Shown here: positions 1-6,872 of the stretch, piece after piece | Layout: each line of letters opens with the position of its first letter | Numbering within the stretch: the stretch's first letter is position 1 | Source of the DNA: Dehalococcoidales bacterium | GTDB taxonomy: Bacteria; Chloroflexota; Dehalococcoidia; Dehalococcoidales; RBG-16-60-22 | NCBI GenBank assembly: GCA_030628245.1 | Contig: DAOVRI010000026.1 | Coordinates: forward strand, 1-13,323 | Direction: 5' to 3' | Length of the DNA stretch: 13,323 nucleotides | Program-made: the position numbers and the translations under genes | Notes under the pieces: model-generated | The model's database searches: none | Told to the model about the DNA's origin: nothing | What the model saw: the letters and a program-made list of their open reading frames with translations, nothing else

Positions 1-33
1 ACTTTAATTTTAATCCATAAAGTCGATTCTGTA

Positions 34-51
34 TATGACCCATTGGTCATA
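34..51. promoter_or_regulatory. Perfect 7-bp inverted repeat, possible operator
   Basis: TATGACC and GGTCATA flank a 4-nt CATT spacer, giving a perfect palindrome in an AT-rich leader with no gene (1-225). The TGACC-N4-GGTCA layout is like binding sites of dimeric helix-turn-helix regulators, but no regulator can be named. It lies about 175 bp upstream of the CBS-protein start, so it could belong to that gene or to a gene left of the window. The only promoter-like string nearer the gene is an extended -10 candidate (TGATAAATT, 174-182) with no convincing -35. Confidence 0.3.
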
Positions 52-225
52 AGGTATATAGTAATATAGGGTCAGGGCGTTTCAACTCGCCATACATGAT
101 TTAGGTATGGGTTTACAAATTACTAAATAATACAAAAGTCACATACAATCCCCGCATTATGTTAGTAAAATCATGATAAATTTGGTAAACTGATTATATA
201 CCGAATGAAGGGGGTGCAGGACGTT

Positions 226-663
226 ATGAAGATAAAAGATATTACCAGAATCAATGGACGGGAGATTGTCACGGTGGGGCCCAACGACACCGTCAAACAG
301 GCCATAGATACACTTTTTAATCATAAAATAGGCGCCCTGCCAGTATGTGAAGCCGATGGTAAGCTGGTGGGAATCATCTCCGAAAGAGATATACTGAGGG
401 GAGTGCATCAGCGCAGCAAAGACATTACCGATGCCAGGGTTAGAGACCTGATGACCAGGGAAGTTATCGTGGGGATTCCGGAAGACGAGCTAGAGGAAAT
501 TCTAGCAACCATGACGGAAAAAGGCGTCAGGCACCTCCCGGTAATGGTCGGGCCCAGAGTTATCGGCATATTGTCCATAAGAGACGTTATCGAGGAACGG
601 CTTACCGAGTGTCACACCCAAGTTCGCTATTTGAACGACTATATCGCCGGGGGCTACGTTTAA
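226..663 (+). CDS. Tandem CBS-domain protein (145 aa)
   Basis: A stand-alone two-CBS protein of 145 residues. Such proteins bind adenine nucleotides or related ligands and act as energy or redox sensors, usually with an unknown partner. CBS1 covers roughly residues 7-60 (IGALPV at 35-40, GKLVGIISERDIL at 45-57). CBS2 covers roughly 73-128 (GVRHLPV at 100-106, RVIGILSIRDVI at 111-122). There is no membrane segment, signal peptide or fused output domain. The start at 226 is preferred over the in-frame ATG at 205 because AAGGGGGTG (208-216), close to an ideal Shine-Dalgarno, lies 9 nt before it, and MKIKDI is a typical first strand of CBS proteins. The ATG at 205 has no ribosome binding site. 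The gene is monocistronic, with its own terminator, and converges on a UspA gene. UspA and CBS proteins are both common stress or energy sensors, but nothing shows a shared function. The family call is firm; the ligand is unknown. Confidence 0.9.
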   Translation: MKIKDITRINGREIVTVGPNDTVKQAIDTLFNHKIGALPVCEADGKLVGIISERDILRGVHQRSKDITDARVRDLMTREVIVGIPEDELEEILATMTEKGVRHLPVMVGPRVIGILSIRDVIEERLTECHTQVRYLNDYIAGGYV

Positions 664-685
664 GACTTCGGACTTGATTCACACG

Positions 686-749
686 CCCGCCAGCATAACC
701 ATATAAATAATCTTTACATGGTAAGGTCATTGCTGGTGGGTTTTATTTT
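686..749 (+). terminator. Rho-independent terminator after the CBS gene
   Basis: CCCGCCAGCA (686-695) pairs with TGCTGGTGGG (731-740) with a single G-U pair. The loop holds a second stem, ACCAT (698-702) with ATGGT (718-722). The outer stem runs straight into TTTTATTTT (741-749), as expected for termination of + strand transcripts. The T-run overlaps the stop codon of the convergent UspA gene. In the other direction no U-tract follows the hairpin, so it would stop only the CBS transcript efficiently. Confidence 0.7.
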
Positions 750-1207
750 CCCGGCGGCCTATCCCGAGGTGTTACGAGAAAAACCGGCACCTGCGCGGCG
801 TGGAGAATCTCATCCGCCACGCTTCCCCGTACCCAGCGGTGAATCCCGGAGAACCCGTGAGTGGCCATAATAATAAGGTCAACGTTACTTTTACCTACAT
901 ATTTAGCGGTAGTTTTGTCAGGCTTACCCACGATTACCACCGGCGTTATCTTAATTTTCCTGCCTTTGAACTGACCGGCTAGTTTCCCCAGATATTCCTC
1001 AGCCAGCCTGACGGCGTCCTGTTCGATATGTTCCCTGTCTTCGGGGATGACCTGGGCTTCCAGGCCGCCCGCCATATGAAAGGGCTTCACCACACGTAAA
1101 AACACGATTTCATTGACGTGCGAGACCTTGATGAACCATTTCACATAAGGAATTACACACTCGGCCATCTCCGAGCCATCGAGCGGGACCAGTATCTTGG
1201 TATACAT
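743..1207 (-). CDS. Universal stress protein, UspA family (154 aa)
   Basis: A single-domain universal stress protein, a cytoplasmic protein that in the ATP-binding subgroup probably works as a nucleotide-dependent stress or survival regulator. The N-terminus (KILVPLDGSE, residues 4-13) is the classic first strand with the Asp that contacts adenine. The C-terminal ATP loop reads ATHG at 115-118, nine residues, then GS at 128-129. This matches the G-x2-G-x9-G-S signature except that the first Gly is Ala, a common variant. It ends with the usual last strand VPVFLV followed by a short PPGK-type tail. 154 residues is normal for the family. GGATGGAG lies just before the ATG as ribosome binding site. 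The gene follows the MscS channel on the same strand after 65 bp, but a TATAAT hexamer in that gap suggests its own promoter. Which stress it responds to cannot be read from sequence. Confidence 0.93.
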   Translation of the reverse strand: MYTKILVPLDGSEMAECVIPYVKWFIKVSHVNEIVFLRVVKPFHMAGGLEAQVIPEDREHIEQDAVRLAEEYLGKLAGQFKGRKIKITPVVIVGKPDKTTAKYVGKSNVDLIIMATHGFSGIHRWVRGSVADEILHAAQVPVFLVTPRDRPPGK

Positions 1208-1264
1208 GCTCCATCCTCTCTAATACGACAAACTACGGGGAAAACGAGTTGACTACCCGTATTT

Positions 1265-1270
1265 ATTATA
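1265..1270 (-). promoter_or_regulatory. Putative -10 box for the UspA gene
   Basis: The minus strand reads GTGTATAATAAA here, with a perfect TATAAT hexamer 58 nt before the UspA start codon. No good -35 is present at 16-18 nt spacing. The hexamer has a TG directly upstream, like the -10 candidate of the MscS gene. It is supported by position and hexamer quality only. Confidence 0.35.
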
Positions 1271-1272
1271 CA

Positions 1273-2370
1273 CTAATCCCCCGGCTTGTTGCCGAAGAAT
1301 ACCTTGGTATGAGGCCAGGGTATCTCAATACCCACTTTATCGAACTCATTCTTGATGCGAAGCCTCAACTGCCCCATGACATTCCACTGCTCCAGGGGTT
1401 TCACGTCACCCAGAATCTTGATATCTATACCGGAGTCGCCCAGACTATCCACCCTGAGCACCTGGGGCACCGATTTGATAACCTTGTTCCACTTTTCTTC
1501 TTCGGCCATCTCCTGACAGACCCGATTTATCACCTCGATGGCAAAATCGAGGTCAGTTCCGTAAGCCACGGAGATATTGAGGTTAACCCTGGCGAAGTGC
1601 CGCGTGTAGTTGCTGGCCACCCTTATCTCACCGTTGGGCACGTGGTGCACGATGCCGTCGAGGTCGCGGAGCACCGTCTTCCTCAAATTTATTTCCTCCA
1701 CCAGTCCGAGAACATCGGCCACCTTGACGACATCGCCGACCCGATACTGGTTCTCCATCAGGATGAAGACACCGGCAATGAGGTCTCTTATCAGGTACTG
1801 TGCGCCGAAGCCAACGGCGATACCGGCCACACCGAAGCCGGCCAGTATGGGGCCGATAGCGATATCGATTTCGGATAGTATCATGAAGATTACCAGCAGG
1901 ATGATAACAATCCTGCCTATGCCCAGGAACACACCCTCCAGAGTGTGGGCCCGTTTAGTGAGTCCCTCCCGGCTCTCACCTCTACGAGGTCGCGACATGA
2001 CACGGCGCACCAATGGCGAGACCGTCCTCTTCAGGATAATCCAGAGGACAATCCCCACGACCATAATGATGACAATCGTCAGGCCGTGGGCCAGGAACCA
2101 CTCCTTCACCATATCCGGTACCCCTAGAGCTCGCGTTCCTTCCCGGGCCAGAGCGAGGGCAAAAAACGCCATCACCATAACCACGATAGCGATTCCCTCG
2201 ATAATCCAGAAGATAGCGCTAATATTTCCCCATAACCTCTTCTGCCATTTATCCGGTTCCACCCTGGAAATAAATTTGCGAATTCTATCGTTGAAAAAGA
2301 GGAGTAAAACCACCAGTACGCTGGCGAGAATGAGAATCCAGACGCTGTTATCAATAAACCATCCCCACAT
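1273..2370 (-). CDS. MscS-family small-conductance mechanosensitive channel (365 aa)
   Basis: An integral membrane channel that opens under membrane tension and releases solutes during osmotic downshock. Hydrophobic segments lie at about residues 8-26, 49-75, 97-114, 150-167 and 172-206. The last is the pore-lining helix, rich in Gly and Ala (AGFGVAGIAVGFGAQ, 177-191), followed by LIRDLIAGVFILMENQYRVG, the hallmark of MscS at the entry to the cytoplasmic beta domain. The rest is the soluble MscS vestibule, ending near IPWPHTKVFF, the usual C-terminal IPFPxxxV strand. With five membrane segments it is longer than the three-helix E. coli MscS (286 aa) and resembles the mid-sized homologues with an N-terminal membrane extension. 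AAAGGAGG (2380-2387) sits 9 nt before the ATG, a near-perfect Shine-Dalgarno. A TATAAT hexamer lies about 32 nt upstream. It is transcribed toward the UspA gene. Confidence 0.93.
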   Translation of the reverse strand: MWGWFIDNSVWILILASVLVVLLLFFNDRIRKFISRVEPDKWQKRLWGNISAIFWIIEGIAIVVMVMAFFALALAREGTRALGVPDMVKEWFLAHGLTIVIIMVVGIVLWIILKRTVSPLVRRVMSRPRRGESREGLTKRAHTLEGVFLGIGRIVIILLVIFMILSEIDIAIGPILAGFGVAGIAVGFGAQYLIRDLIAGVFILMENQYRVGDVVKVADVLGLVEEINLRKTVLRDLDGIVHHVPNGEIRVASNYTRHFARVNLNISVAYGTDLDFAIEVINRVCQEMAEEEKWNKVIKSVPQVLRVDSLGDSGIDIKILGDVKPLEQWNVMGQLRLRIKNEFDKVGIEIPWPHTKVFFGNKPGD

Positions 2371-2401
2371 GGCTGAAATCCTCCTTTAGCCGGTTAGAGA
2401 T

Positions 2402-2407
2402 ATTATA
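2402..2407 (-). promoter_or_regulatory. Putative -10 box for the mscS-like gene
   Basis: The minus strand reads TTGTATAATATC, a perfect TATAAT placed so that transcription would begin about 25 nt before the start codon and just ahead of the strong ribosome binding site at 2380-2387. The -35 is weak (AGGATA at 17-nt spacing, 3 of 6 matches). A neighbouring palindromic repeat starts at about 2451, just beyond the promoter. Confidence 0.45.
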
Positions 2408-2450
2408 CAACATGAAGAAAAGAATATCCTGCCGGATTGAGATTATATTT

Positions 2451-2578
2451 TACCTCACCCCCTGCCCCCTCTTAGACGCCCCGCTTTCAGGGGTGGGGTA
2501 ATTGAAAATCCCCCTTAATCCCCCTTTTTCAAAGGGGGAAACTGGGTGGGGAAAAACTGCGGGATAAGCCGTAGATGA
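2451..2578. repeat. Intergenic palindromic repeat, copy 1
   Basis: Non-coding, C-rich repeat between the mscS-like gene and selB. TACCTCACCCC (2451-2461) is matched by GGGGTGGGGTA (2490-2500), an imperfect inverted repeat bounding a small unit. It is followed by a 38-nt core (2506-2543) holding the perfect hairpin CCCCCTTT-TTC-AAAGGGGG, then GGGATAAGCCGTAGATGA (2561-2578). Core and tail both recur beside selA (6175-6212, one mismatch; 6280-6297, one mismatch) in the same orientation. Between core and tail this copy has 17 nt where copy 2 has 67, so a second hairpin unit is missing here. No transposase or reading frame belongs to it. It looks like a non-autonomous MITE- or REP-like element. 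Confidence 0.75.
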
Positions 2579-2788
2579 TGCGAGGGCGGTTTACCTCGCT
2601 GACCTGCTCGCCGAACAAGCCCGCCTTCCAAAGCTCTGGAGGAGCGGCGGACAGGTTCTTTGGCAGGCGAGAGCTTTAGCGTAAGCAGGCAGGGTGGGAA
2701 TAGATAACAGTGAGGGGGGAGGGGAGGTTCTGGATTCCAGCCTACGCTGGAATGACGGGTGGGGAAGGGGGGTGGGGAGACAGTGGGC
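2579..2788. repeat. Gene-free stretch with REP-like hairpins downstream of selB
   Basis: No gene is seen here. ATTCCAGC (2734-2741) and GCTGGAAT (2746-2753) form a perfect 8-bp stem with a CTAC loop, inside a GGATTCCAGC...GCTGGAATGACGGG context typical of dispersed bacterial REP-like hairpins. A weaker hairpin, CTTCCA (about 2626-2631) with TGGAGG, lies further left. The rest is G-rich on the + strand. Neither hairpin is followed by a U-tract in the selB direction, so no intrinsic terminator can be claimed for selAB. Confidence 0.5.
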
Positions 2789-4639
2789 TTAATACAGCAC
2801 TCTATCGTCGCCGACGCGGCGGGTGATTTTCTCCCTGTCCAGATATTCCAGCAGGGCCTGGGCGTACTTGCGGCTGGCCCCGAACATGTCCCTCACCTCT
2901 CCTAAACTTATCTTACCTTTATCCTTAATCTGGACCGTAATCTTCCCCAGCATCTCGTCGTAGGCCGACTTTGAAAAGACAACGCTATCGCTGACCTTTA
3001 CCACCTTGCCCCGCTCGATAAGCATGTTAAGCAGGTCGGGCTCGGGTATCAGTTCGCTGGGGGGAGCGTAAGGGTTATCCGCCAGCGACTTCAGGAAAGC
3101 ATCGACTTTCGCCTGCTGCGCCGGAGTCAACTGAACACTGTGGGAAGGCAGGCGAAGATAGCCACCGTCCTCGACGAGGCTACCCCATCCGACGAGATTT
3201 GTTAATGCCGCCGAAACATAGCTGCCCAGCTTCAGGCGGCTGGTCAACTCCACTTTAGGCATGCCGGAGCGGGCCGGGAACCTCCGGTGATAGTCCGCAA
3301 GCAGCGCCACGGCTTTTTCGGCAAGGCGCTCCCAGCCAGCCGCCGTGAAAAATAATTGCTGCTTGCCTTCGCCCATGGCAACCATCTGTCCCTGCTGAAT
3401 AAGGGATTCTACGGCCGACCCGGCGTCACCGGCCATAAGATTGCTCTGGGCAATCAGGGCGGAAATCTCCAGTGGCTGCTTCGTCTCCAGCAGCGCCATG
3501 ATTACCTCCTCGGTAGTGCCCTCTTCCCTCGCCTTCAGGTTCCGAATAACCTCCGGGCGCAAACGCCGCAGTCTTCTGGCATGGGCATCGATAATGCCGC
3601 CGCCGCCCAGCGTCTCCATGGGCGAGCGGATAATATAGCGGTCGCCTTTGATGGCGGCTACCGGCCTGTCCAGTGCCAGCTGCGCCCAGGTAGAGGCCCC
3701 CGGCTTGAGCTCATCACCTTCCAGCAGACGCACCTTGGCCATCGTTTCCGCCGCACCGGTATGAAAGCTGACGGTGGTGCCGTGCCGTATGGGACGCTGC
3801 AGATAGGAAATAAGACTGAGCTTCACCGTTACCATCCTGGTAGCCTTCAACCAGCCGGGTCTGGTGACGACGTCGCCGCGCTGCAACCGGGAGGTGTTAA
3901 CCCCGACAAGGTTCGCCGCCACGCGACTTCCGGGAGTGGCTGTTTCGATTTTCGATTTATGCGTTTGCAGTCCGCGGAGTCGCGACTTCAGGCCGGAGGG
4001 GACAATCCCCACCTCCTGCCCTACCGAAAGCGTGCCGTCAATCAGCGTGCCGGTAACCACCGTACCGGAGCCGGCCATGGTAAAAATCCTGTCGATAGGA
4101 AGTCGCGGCCGCCCCAGGTCGTGCCTGGGCTCGGTGGTATCCAGAAGCTCGTCGATGGCGGCTACCAACTCCGGCAGTCCCTCGCCGGTTACCGCCGAGA
4201 CAGCCAGGACGGGAGCACCTGATATAGACGTATCACCGATGATTTCCTCCACTTCCATCCTGACCAGACTCAGGAGCTCGTCGTCCACCAGGTCTTTCTT
4301 GGTGACAACGACAATCCCCCGCCGCACGCCGATTAAATCGAGGATGGCCAGGTGCTCGCGGGTCTGGGGCATGACGCCTTCGTTAGCGGCCACGATGAGC
4401 AGGGCCAGGTCGATGCCGCCGACGCCCGCCAGCATGTTCTTGACAAAGCGCTCATGACCGGGCACGTCAACGATACCCACCTCCCGTCCGCTTGGTAGCT
4501 TGAGCCAGGCAAAACCGAGGTCGATGGTCATGCCCCGCTCCTTCTCCTCACGCAGGCGGTCGGGGTCTATCCCGGTGAGGGCTTGAACCAGGACTGATTT
4601 ACCATGGTCGATATGACCGGCCGTACCCAGTACAAACAT
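2789..4639 (-). CDS. selB: Selenocysteine-specific elongation factor SelB (616 aa)
   Basis: SelB is the EF-Tu-like GTPase that carries selenocysteyl-tRNA to UGA codons marked by an mRNA hairpin (SECIS). The G domain is complete: G1 GHIDHGKS (8-15), G2 around Thr38 (RGMTIDLG), G3 DVPGHE (58-63), G4 TKKD (113-116, where NKxD is more general) and G5 SAVTGEG (148-154). Beta-barrel domains follow, with IDRIFTMAGSGTVVTGTL, a typical domain-2 opening. The C-terminus holds the winged helices that bind SECIS RNA, ending in a SRKYAQALLEYLD segment and RVGDDRVLY, a strong family signature. 616 residues is the normal length (E. coli 614), so nothing is truncated. The gene starts 9 bp after selA on the same strand, a standard selA-selB operon. 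No tRNA-Sec, selD or recognisable selenoprotein lies in this window, so those must be elsewhere. Confidence 0.97.
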   Translation of the reverse strand: MFVLGTAGHIDHGKSVLVQALTGIDPDRLREEKERGMTIDLGFAWLKLPSGREVGIVDVPGHERFVKNMLAGVGGIDLALLIVAANEGVMPQTREHLAILDLIGVRRGIVVVTKKDLVDDELLSLVRMEVEEIIGDTSISGAPVLAVSAVTGEGLPELVAAIDELLDTTEPRHDLGRPRLPIDRIFTMAGSGTVVTGTLIDGTLSVGQEVGIVPSGLKSRLRGLQTHKSKIETATPGSRVAANLVGVNTSRLQRGDVVTRPGWLKATRMVTVKLSLISYLQRPIRHGTTVSFHTGAAETMAKVRLLEGDELKPGASTWAQLALDRPVAAIKGDRYIIRSPMETLGGGGIIDAHARRLRRLRPEVIRNLKAREEGTTEEVIMALLETKQPLEISALIAQSNLMAGDAGSAVESLIQQGQMVAMGEGKQQLFFTAAGWERLAEKAVALLADYHRRFPARSGMPKVELTSRLKLGSYVSAALTNLVGWGSLVEDGGYLRLPSHSVQLTPAQQAKVDAFLKSLADNPYAPPSELIPEPDLLNMLIERGKVVKVSDSVVFSKSAYDEMLGKITVQIKDKGKISLGEVRDMFGASRKYAQALLEYLDREKITRRVGDDRVLY

Positions 4640-4648
4640 AACAAACCA

Positions 4649-6031
4649 CTACTTACGCTTTTTCCCCTGACCAGCTACATCTCGAAGCGATTTGACAACA
4701 ATGTCGTCTTCTTCCGGGAGCACCGTACGCGGGTCGAGGAGAAGCACATCTTCATTGATGCGCCCGATGACCGGCACTTCCCCAAGGCGGAGTTTCCGGC
4801 TGATTGCCTGAGCAGAGTTCTTACCGCCGCCACCGATAGCTACCAGACTCGTCGGCAGGCTTCCACCGGGCAGGCTGCCGCCGCCCACTACCGTTTCCCC
4901 CGGCACCACCCGGGCCATACCGCCGAGGGCCTGCTCCCAGAGTCCTGCCCGCCGCTCGATATCTTTCAGCGGGGTGGCAATCATGCGCCACACGGGAATT
5001 TTTACCGCGGCTTCCTCTTTCAGGTAGTGAAGCAGAGTAACCGCCAGGCCGGCGAGTCGCGTTTTATCAATTCGCACGGCACGAGCCAGCGGGTGTCTTC
5101 TGAGTTTATCCACGTATTCTTTAGCGCCGACGATAATGCCCGCCTGCGGCCCGCCCACGAGCTTATCTCCGGAGAAAAAGGTCAGCGCGGCACCGGCCCG
5201 CACGCTCTGCTGGACCATCGGCTCGGGGGCGAGTCCGTACACGGTCGTATCCAGAAAGCAGCCGCTGCCCAGGTCGTCCAGAACGATGATACTATTCTTC
5301 CTAGCGATTTCCACCAGCTCTTCAAGGGTAACTTCACTGGTAAAGCCCACCAGGCGGAAATTACTGGAGTGCACCCGCATCAGAGCTACCGTCCGCTCGG
5401 TTATGGCCTGCTCGAAATCGCGGGCATAGGTGCAGTTGGTCGTCCCCACCTCGACAAGCCTGGCGCCGCTCTGCCGCATGACATCGGGTATGCGAAAGCC
5501 GCCGCCAATCTCCACCGCCTGTCCGCGGGAGACTACTACCTCTTTGCGCCGGGCCAGCGCCGTCAGTCCCAGCAGCACCGCCCCGGCGTTGTTATTGACG
5601 ACCAGCGCTGCCTCGGCCCCGGTGAGCTGGCACAGAAGCCCCTCGACGTGAACGAGACGCTCCCCCCTGGAGCCGCTCTCCAGTTTGAACTCAAGGTTGG
5701 AGTAGCCTTCACTGACCGCCTTCATGGTCGCCAGCGACTCCTCACTTAGGGGGGCACGGCCGAGGTTGGTATGCAGTATCACGCCGGAGGCATTGACCAC
5801 CCGCCGTAGAGTCGGCTTTTCCAGAGCTTCCAGCTGATTCAATACCGACGCTACTATCTCGTCCAGGGAAGCGCACGGCTTACCCGCCGCTATCGAAAGT
5901 CGCTCACGCTCCAGACGCTGCCTGATAACGCTTACCAGCAGGTCGTGCGGGTATTTCCCGGCGAGTCGGCTGAGCCTCTCGTCGGAAAGGACTTTATCCA
6001 CGCCGGGCAACTGTCGGAACTCCTTCTCCAT
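4649..6031 (-). CDS. selA: L-seryl-tRNA(Sec) selenium transferase SelA (about 460 aa)
   Basis: SelA is the PLP enzyme that converts seryl-tRNA(Sec) to selenocysteyl-tRNA(Sec) using selenophosphate. Family landmarks are the RQLPGVDKVL opening, VVNASGVILHTNLGRAPLS (the conserved NxTGxxLHTNLGR block), VVNNNAGAVLL, and FFSGDKLVGGPQAG, which carries the PLP lysine (the Lys of SGDK; residue 302 counted from the upstream ATG at 6067). LDDLGSGCF is the usual segment before it. I prefer the start at 6031 (MEKEFRQLPGV) because E. coli SelA has about ten residues before the equivalent QLP motif. An in-frame ATG at 6067 would add 12 residues (MKYRYLSSRIKS), and neither start has a clear Shine-Dalgarno. 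It is followed at 9 bp by selB. The upstream neighbour rrf2 is divergent, and a repeat element (6105-6328) lies between them. Confidence 0.97.
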   Translation of the reverse strand: MEKEFRQLPGVDKVLSDERLSRLAGKYPHDLLVSVIRQRLERERLSIAAGKPCASLDEIVASVLNQLEALEKPTLRRVVNASGVILHTNLGRAPLSEESLATMKAVSEGYSNLEFKLESGSRGERLVHVEGLLCQLTGAEAALVVNNNAGAVLLGLTALARRKEVVVSRGQAVEIGGGFRIPDVMRQSGARLVEVGTTNCTYARDFEQAITERTVALMRVHSSNFRLVGFTSEVTLEELVEIARKNSIIVLDDLGSGCFLDTTVYGLAPEPMVQQSVRAGAALTFFSGDKLVGGPQAGIIVGAKEYVDKLRRHPLARAVRIDKTRLAGLAVTLLHYLKEEAAVKIPVWRMIATPLKDIERRAGLWEQALGGMARVVPGETVVGGGSLPGGSLPTSLVAIGGGGKNSAQAISRKLRLGEVPVIGRINEDVLLLDPRTVLPEEDDIVVKSLRDVAGQGKKRK

Positions 6032-6104
6032 AGACTTTATTCTACTAGATAAATAACGATACTTCAAAGTGTAAATGTTTGGGGTATATAGTTTTATTAA
6101 TTTT

Positions 6105-6328
6105 TACCTCACCCCCTTAATCCCACTGAGTTATTATTGTCTACCTCACCCCCTATGTCCCCCTCTCTGAATGTAAATCCCCCTTAGTCCCCCTTTTTCA
6201 AAGGGGGAAACTAAAAAAGAGAACAGAAACAAAATAGCTTCTCCCTTTCGTAAAGGGAGACTGAGAGGGATTTTTCTAAGGGATAAGCCATAGATGACAC
6301 TGGCTGGAGAGGGGTCAAGGGTGAGGTA
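6105..6328. repeat. Intergenic palindromic repeat, copy 2, with terminal inverted repeats
   Basis: This fills most of the gene-free gap between selA and rrf2 (6068-6425). TACCTCACCC (6105-6114) and GGGTGAGGTA (6319-6328) are perfect 10-bp inverted termini. TACCTCACCCC occurs again at 6142-6152, suggesting a nested or duplicated end. Inside are a 38-nt core (6175-6212) with a CCCCCTTT-TTC-AAAGGGGG hairpin, a second hairpin CTCCCTTT-CGT-AAAGGGAG (6241-6259), and GGGATAAGCCATAGATGA (6280-6297). Core and tail are shared with copy 1 at 2506-2578. The reverse-strand frame here reads SPFEKGGLRGI, a familiar spurious translation of this kind of repeat, so no protein is called. About 224 bp with terminal inverted repeats and no transposase fits a MITE-like element. 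Confidence 0.75.
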
Positions 6329-6355
6329 TAAACCATCACCCACAACAGAACCAAG

Positions 6356-6384
6356 TTGACAGGTATTATATTTGGTGCTAAATT
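6356..6384 (+). promoter_or_regulatory. Sigma70-type promoter of the rrf2-cysE operon
   Basis: A perfect TTGACA (6356-6361) is followed after exactly 17 nt by TAAATT (6379-6384, 4 of 6 matches to TATAAT). The predicted start of transcription is about 6391, giving a leader of about 35 nt that contains the rrf2 ribosome binding site GGAG (6414-6417). It is the best promoter in the window. It lies just outside the right end of the repeat at 6328, so the repeat has not disrupted it. There is no room for a TPP or T-box leader. Confidence 0.7.
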
Positions 6385-6391
6385 AAACAAA

Positions 6392-6410
6392 GTTTACTAT
6401 TTTAGTCAAC
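6392..6410 (+). promoter_or_regulatory. IscR/Rrf2-like operator palindrome
   Basis: GTTTACTATTTTAGTCAAC is a 19-bp palindrome: seven of the eight outer base pairs match around a 3-nt centre, and the one mismatch is T6395 against C6407. The right arm TAGTCAA and the left ACTA match the TTGACTA-TTT-TAGTCAA type of site known for Fe-S Rrf2 regulators of the IscR class. It overlaps the predicted transcription start and ends 3 nt before the rrf2 Shine-Dalgarno, so a bound protein should block initiation. Autorepression by the adjacent gene product is inferred. Confidence 0.6.
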
Positions 6411-6425
6411 AATGGAGTCAGGATA

Positions 6426-6863
6426 TTGAAACTTTCGACGAGAGCCCGTTACGGGACCAGGGCGCTTCTGGACCTGGCCCGGCACGGAGGAGAAAAACCG
6501 GTACAGCTGAAAGACATCGCCGGCCGACAGAATATTTCGCTGCACTACCTGGAGCACATCATCGCTCCGCTGGTGGGCGCCGGAATAATCAGGAGCACCC
6601 GCGGCGTCCGCGGCGGCCTGCGGCTCACCAGACAACCGAAGGATGTCAAGCTCATCGAGGTGATTCAGCTCCTCGAAGGCACCACCACGCCGGTGGACTG
6701 CATCAGCAACCCGGAAACCTGTGACCGTGCCGACCTCTGTGTCACCCGCGATGTCTGGTGCGTGATGAAAAAGGCCATTGATACCGCGCTGGAATCGGTA
6801 ACCCTGCAAGACCTGGTGGAAAAACAGAAGCGGAAAGAAACATCGGTAAAGCAGAGCGTATGA
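6426..6863 (+). CDS. Rrf2-family transcriptional regulator with Fe-S cysteines (145 aa)
   Basis: A winged helix-turn-helix repressor of the Rrf2/IscR/NsrR class. The N-terminus MKLSTRARYGTRALLDLA (1-18), the recognition region SLHYLEHIIAPLVGAGII (38-55) and the wing STRGVRGGLRL (57-67) are all typical. Cysteines at 92, 99 and 105, with another at 112, correspond closely to IscR Cys92/98/104, which hold a [2Fe-2S] cluster. This separates it from the cysteine-free CymR branch that controls cysteine genes in Firmicutes. The start is TTG at 6426 with GGAG 8 nt upstream. The C-terminal 15 residues are Lys/Glu-rich and probably disordered. It heads the operon, with an IscR-like operator in front. 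A role as an Fe-S or sulfur sensor controlling cysE and the downstream sulfur genes is inferred; nitric oxide sensing (NsrR-like) is an alternative. Confidence 0.93.
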   Translation: MKLSTRARYGTRALLDLARHGGEKPVQLKDIAGRQNISLHYLEHIIAPLVGAGIIRSTRGVRGGLRLTRQPKDVKLIEVIQLLEGTTTPVDCISNPETCDRADLCVTRDVWCVMKKAIDTALESVTLQDLVEKQKRKETSVKQSV

Positions 6864-6872
6864 CAAATAAGG

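Noticed and set aside
1249..1255. TTGACTA half-site near the UspA promoter, like half of the Rrf2 operator
   Set aside because: No matching TAGTCAA arm follows, and a single 7-mer is expected by chance.
1610..2389. Long + strand open frame opposite the mscS-like gene
   Set aside because: It is the complement of a clear membrane channel gene; its product is low-complexity Ser/Thr/Arg/Ile with no family resemblance.
2506..2543. CCCCCTTT-TTC-AAAGGGGG hairpin as a transcription terminator
   Set aside because: No U-tract follows on either strand, and the same hairpin lies upstream rather than downstream of genes at its other copy.
2579..2788. Possible tRNA-Sec next to selAB
   Set aside because: No acceptor stem, UCA anticodon or T-arm sequence could be found here or elsewhere in the window; the structure present is REP-like hairpins.
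4604..5749. Long + strand open frame opposite selA
   Set aside because: selA is unmistakable on the other strand; the frame stays open because of high-GC codon usage and has no recognisable motif.
6146..6343. Reverse-strand frame of 65 codons between selA and rrf2
   Set aside because: It lies wholly in the palindromic repeat and its SPFEKGGLRGI stretch is the typical spurious translation of such repeats; there is no ribosome binding site.
6385..6425. TPP riboswitch or T-box controlling thi4 or cysE
   Set aside because: The leader before rrf2 is only about 35 nt, thi4 overlaps cysE, and the 73-nt gap before cysE has no conserved riboswitch elements.
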